Assembly: GCF_022559625.1 (NCBI RefSeq) | Contig: NZ_CP042288.1 | Span: 892,409 to 956,408 of the forward strand | Length of the DNA stretch: 64,000 bases | Direction: 5' to 3' | Source of the DNA: Aquisalinus flavus | Lineage (GTDB): Bacteria; Pseudomonadota; Alphaproteobacteria; Caulobacterales; Parvularculaceae | Shown here: piece by piece, positions 63,198-64,000 of the stretch | Position numbering within the stretch: position 1 is the first letter of the stretch | Layout of the letters: every line of letters begins with the position of its first letter | Program-made: the position numbers and the translations under genes | Notes under the pieces: model-generated | Told to the model about the DNA's origin: nothing | Database searches by the model: none | What the model saw: only the letters and a program-made list of their open reading frames with translations

Positions 63198-64000
63198 ATG
63201 AGCCTGACAGAACGCATCATGACAGCGATCGGCCTGATGAGCGGCACGTCGCTCGACGGGATCGATGTGGCTGTCATCAAAACCGATGGTTACAAGATCC
63301 ATGACTGGGGCCCGGTGCTCAGCTACCCCTATGAGCGCGACGCCAAGATCTGGGTGCGCCGGGCGATCAAGGCGGCGCTGGAAGGGCGTGAAGGGGGCGA
63401 GGAGATCGCCAAAGCGGTAGACGAGGTGACCACCTCCCACATCCATGCCGTCCAGCGGTTGATGGAGCACAACCACCTGACCCGCGACGAGATCGATGTC
63501 ATCGGCTTTCATGGCCAGACCATCCTGCACCGCCCGCCGCTCGACAGCGCGAGCAAGGGCAGGACCTGGCAGATCGGCTCCGGCGACGTCATGGCCAAGG
63601 AATTGCGCATCGATGTCGTCGATCAATTCCGCATGGCGGACATGGCCGCTGGCGGCGAGGGCGCGCCGCTGGCGCCCGCCTATCATGCTGCGCTGGCGAA
63701 GGGTCTGCAGCGCGATCATCCGCTCTGTGTGCTGAATCTCGGCGGCGTCTCAAATCTGACCTTCATTCCCGCAGGCGCCAATCCGGCGGATATGATCGCG
63801 TTCGATTGCGGGCCGGGTAACGGGCTGGTCGACCAGTGGGTTGACCTGAAGACCGGCGAGGCGATGGACACGGACGGAGCGCTCGCTGCCGCCGGGTCGG
63901 TCGAAGAGGACACGGTGCGGCTGATGGCGCTGAACCCGTATCTGCGCCGCAAGCCGCCAAAGTCTCTCGATCGCTATGATTTCAAGTATGATGCTGTCAG
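63198..64000 (+). CDS. anmK: anhydro-N-acetylmuramic acid kinase, N-terminal part (partial)
   Basis: Open from ATG 63198 to the window edge (267 codons, no stop). The start MSLTERIMTAIGLMSGTSLDGIDVAV has the AnmK glycine-rich ATP motif GLMSGTSLDG. FHGQTILHRPP, DQFRMADMAAGGEGAPLAP and CVLNLGGVSNLTFI follow in the family order. It phosphorylates and opens 1,6-anhydroMurNAc to MurNAc-6-phosphate in muropeptide recycling. Met at 63219 is an alternative start. Confidence 0.95.
   Translation, partial: MSLTERIMTAIGLMSGTSLDGIDVAVIKTDGYKIHDWGPVLSYPYERDAKIWVRRAIKAALEGREGGEEIAKAVDEVTTSHIHAVQRLMEHNHLTRDEIDVIGFHGQTILHRPPLDSASKGRTWQIGSGDVMAKELRIDVVDQFRMADMAAGGEGAPLAPAYHAALAKGLQRDHPLCVLNLGGVSNLTFIPAGANPADMIAFDCGPGNGLVDQWVDLKTGEAMDTDGALAAAGSVEEDTVRLMALNPYLRRKPPKSLDRYDFKYDAV

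Overview
The window is about 64 kb of GC-rich, densely coded chromosome from an alphaproteobacterium. Several things support this: the gene orders aroQ-accB-accC and rne / amiC-mrcA-prfB, an RNase E with an acidic insertion in its S1 domain and a C-terminal GWW motif, a bactofilin coupled to an M23 peptidase, single-gene homologues typical of the group (DUF3971 AsmA-like, DUF455, CHASE2 cyclase), and a perfect CtrA-type box. A marine Caulobacterales/Parvularculales-like (Hyphomonadaceae-like) organism is my best inference; genus cannot be read from the sequence. No rRNA, tRNA, CRISPR array, insertion sequence, prophage or conjugation gene was seen. This is mostly core genome.

Layout. 1-3.1 kb: tail of an SLC13 permease, two tandem DUF481 outer-membrane proteins and a TVP38/DedA-like membrane protein. 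3.3-9.2 kb: the complete rod-shape operon mreB-mreC-mreD-mrdA-rodA. 9.2-17.1 kb: a stand-alone Hpt protein, an NSS-family Na+ symporter, proline iminopeptidase, an orphan lipoprotein, an MFS carrier and a CHASE2 cyclase with a degenerate catalytic domain. 17.4-20.9 kb: an MCE/Mla lipid-transport operon (permease, ATPase, MCE protein, auxiliary lipoprotein). 21-27.6 kb: a coiled-coil membrane protein of unknown function, a voltage-gated cation channel, an enoyl-CoA hydratase, a degenerate CPA-type antiporter and thiO. 27.6-33.7 kb: a degenerate EAL protein, the aroQ-accB-accC operon and, divergently, thiS-thiG. 33.8-42.6 kb: an S9 peptidase and two large TonB-dependent receptors, probably for peptide or siderophore uptake. 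42.8-48.2 kb: DsbA-like and M48 periplasmic proteins, then RNase E. 48.7-54.3 kb: amiC, mrcA and prfB, the last with the classical programmed +1 frameshift. 54.4-58 kb: bactofilin/M23 pair, DUF455 ferritin-like protein and a one-cysteine Bcp peroxiredoxin. 58.2-64 kb: a giant AsmA-like protein, tyrS and the start of anmK.

Cell-envelope construction is the main theme: elongasome, PBP1A, amidase, bactofilin/M23, Mla-type lipid transport, AsmA-like protein and muropeptide recycling (AnmK). Three signalling or transport proteins (cyclase, EAL, antiporter) have lost canonical catalytic or ion-binding residues. A hairpin-forming intergenic repeat occurs in two good copies and one decayed copy. A cluster of DnaA-box-like 9-mers lies between the antiporter and thiO. 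No convincing wholly new multi-gene system was found. The best leads are the degenerate signalling proteins, the coiled-coil membrane protein, the channel's selectivity filter and the hairpin repeat.
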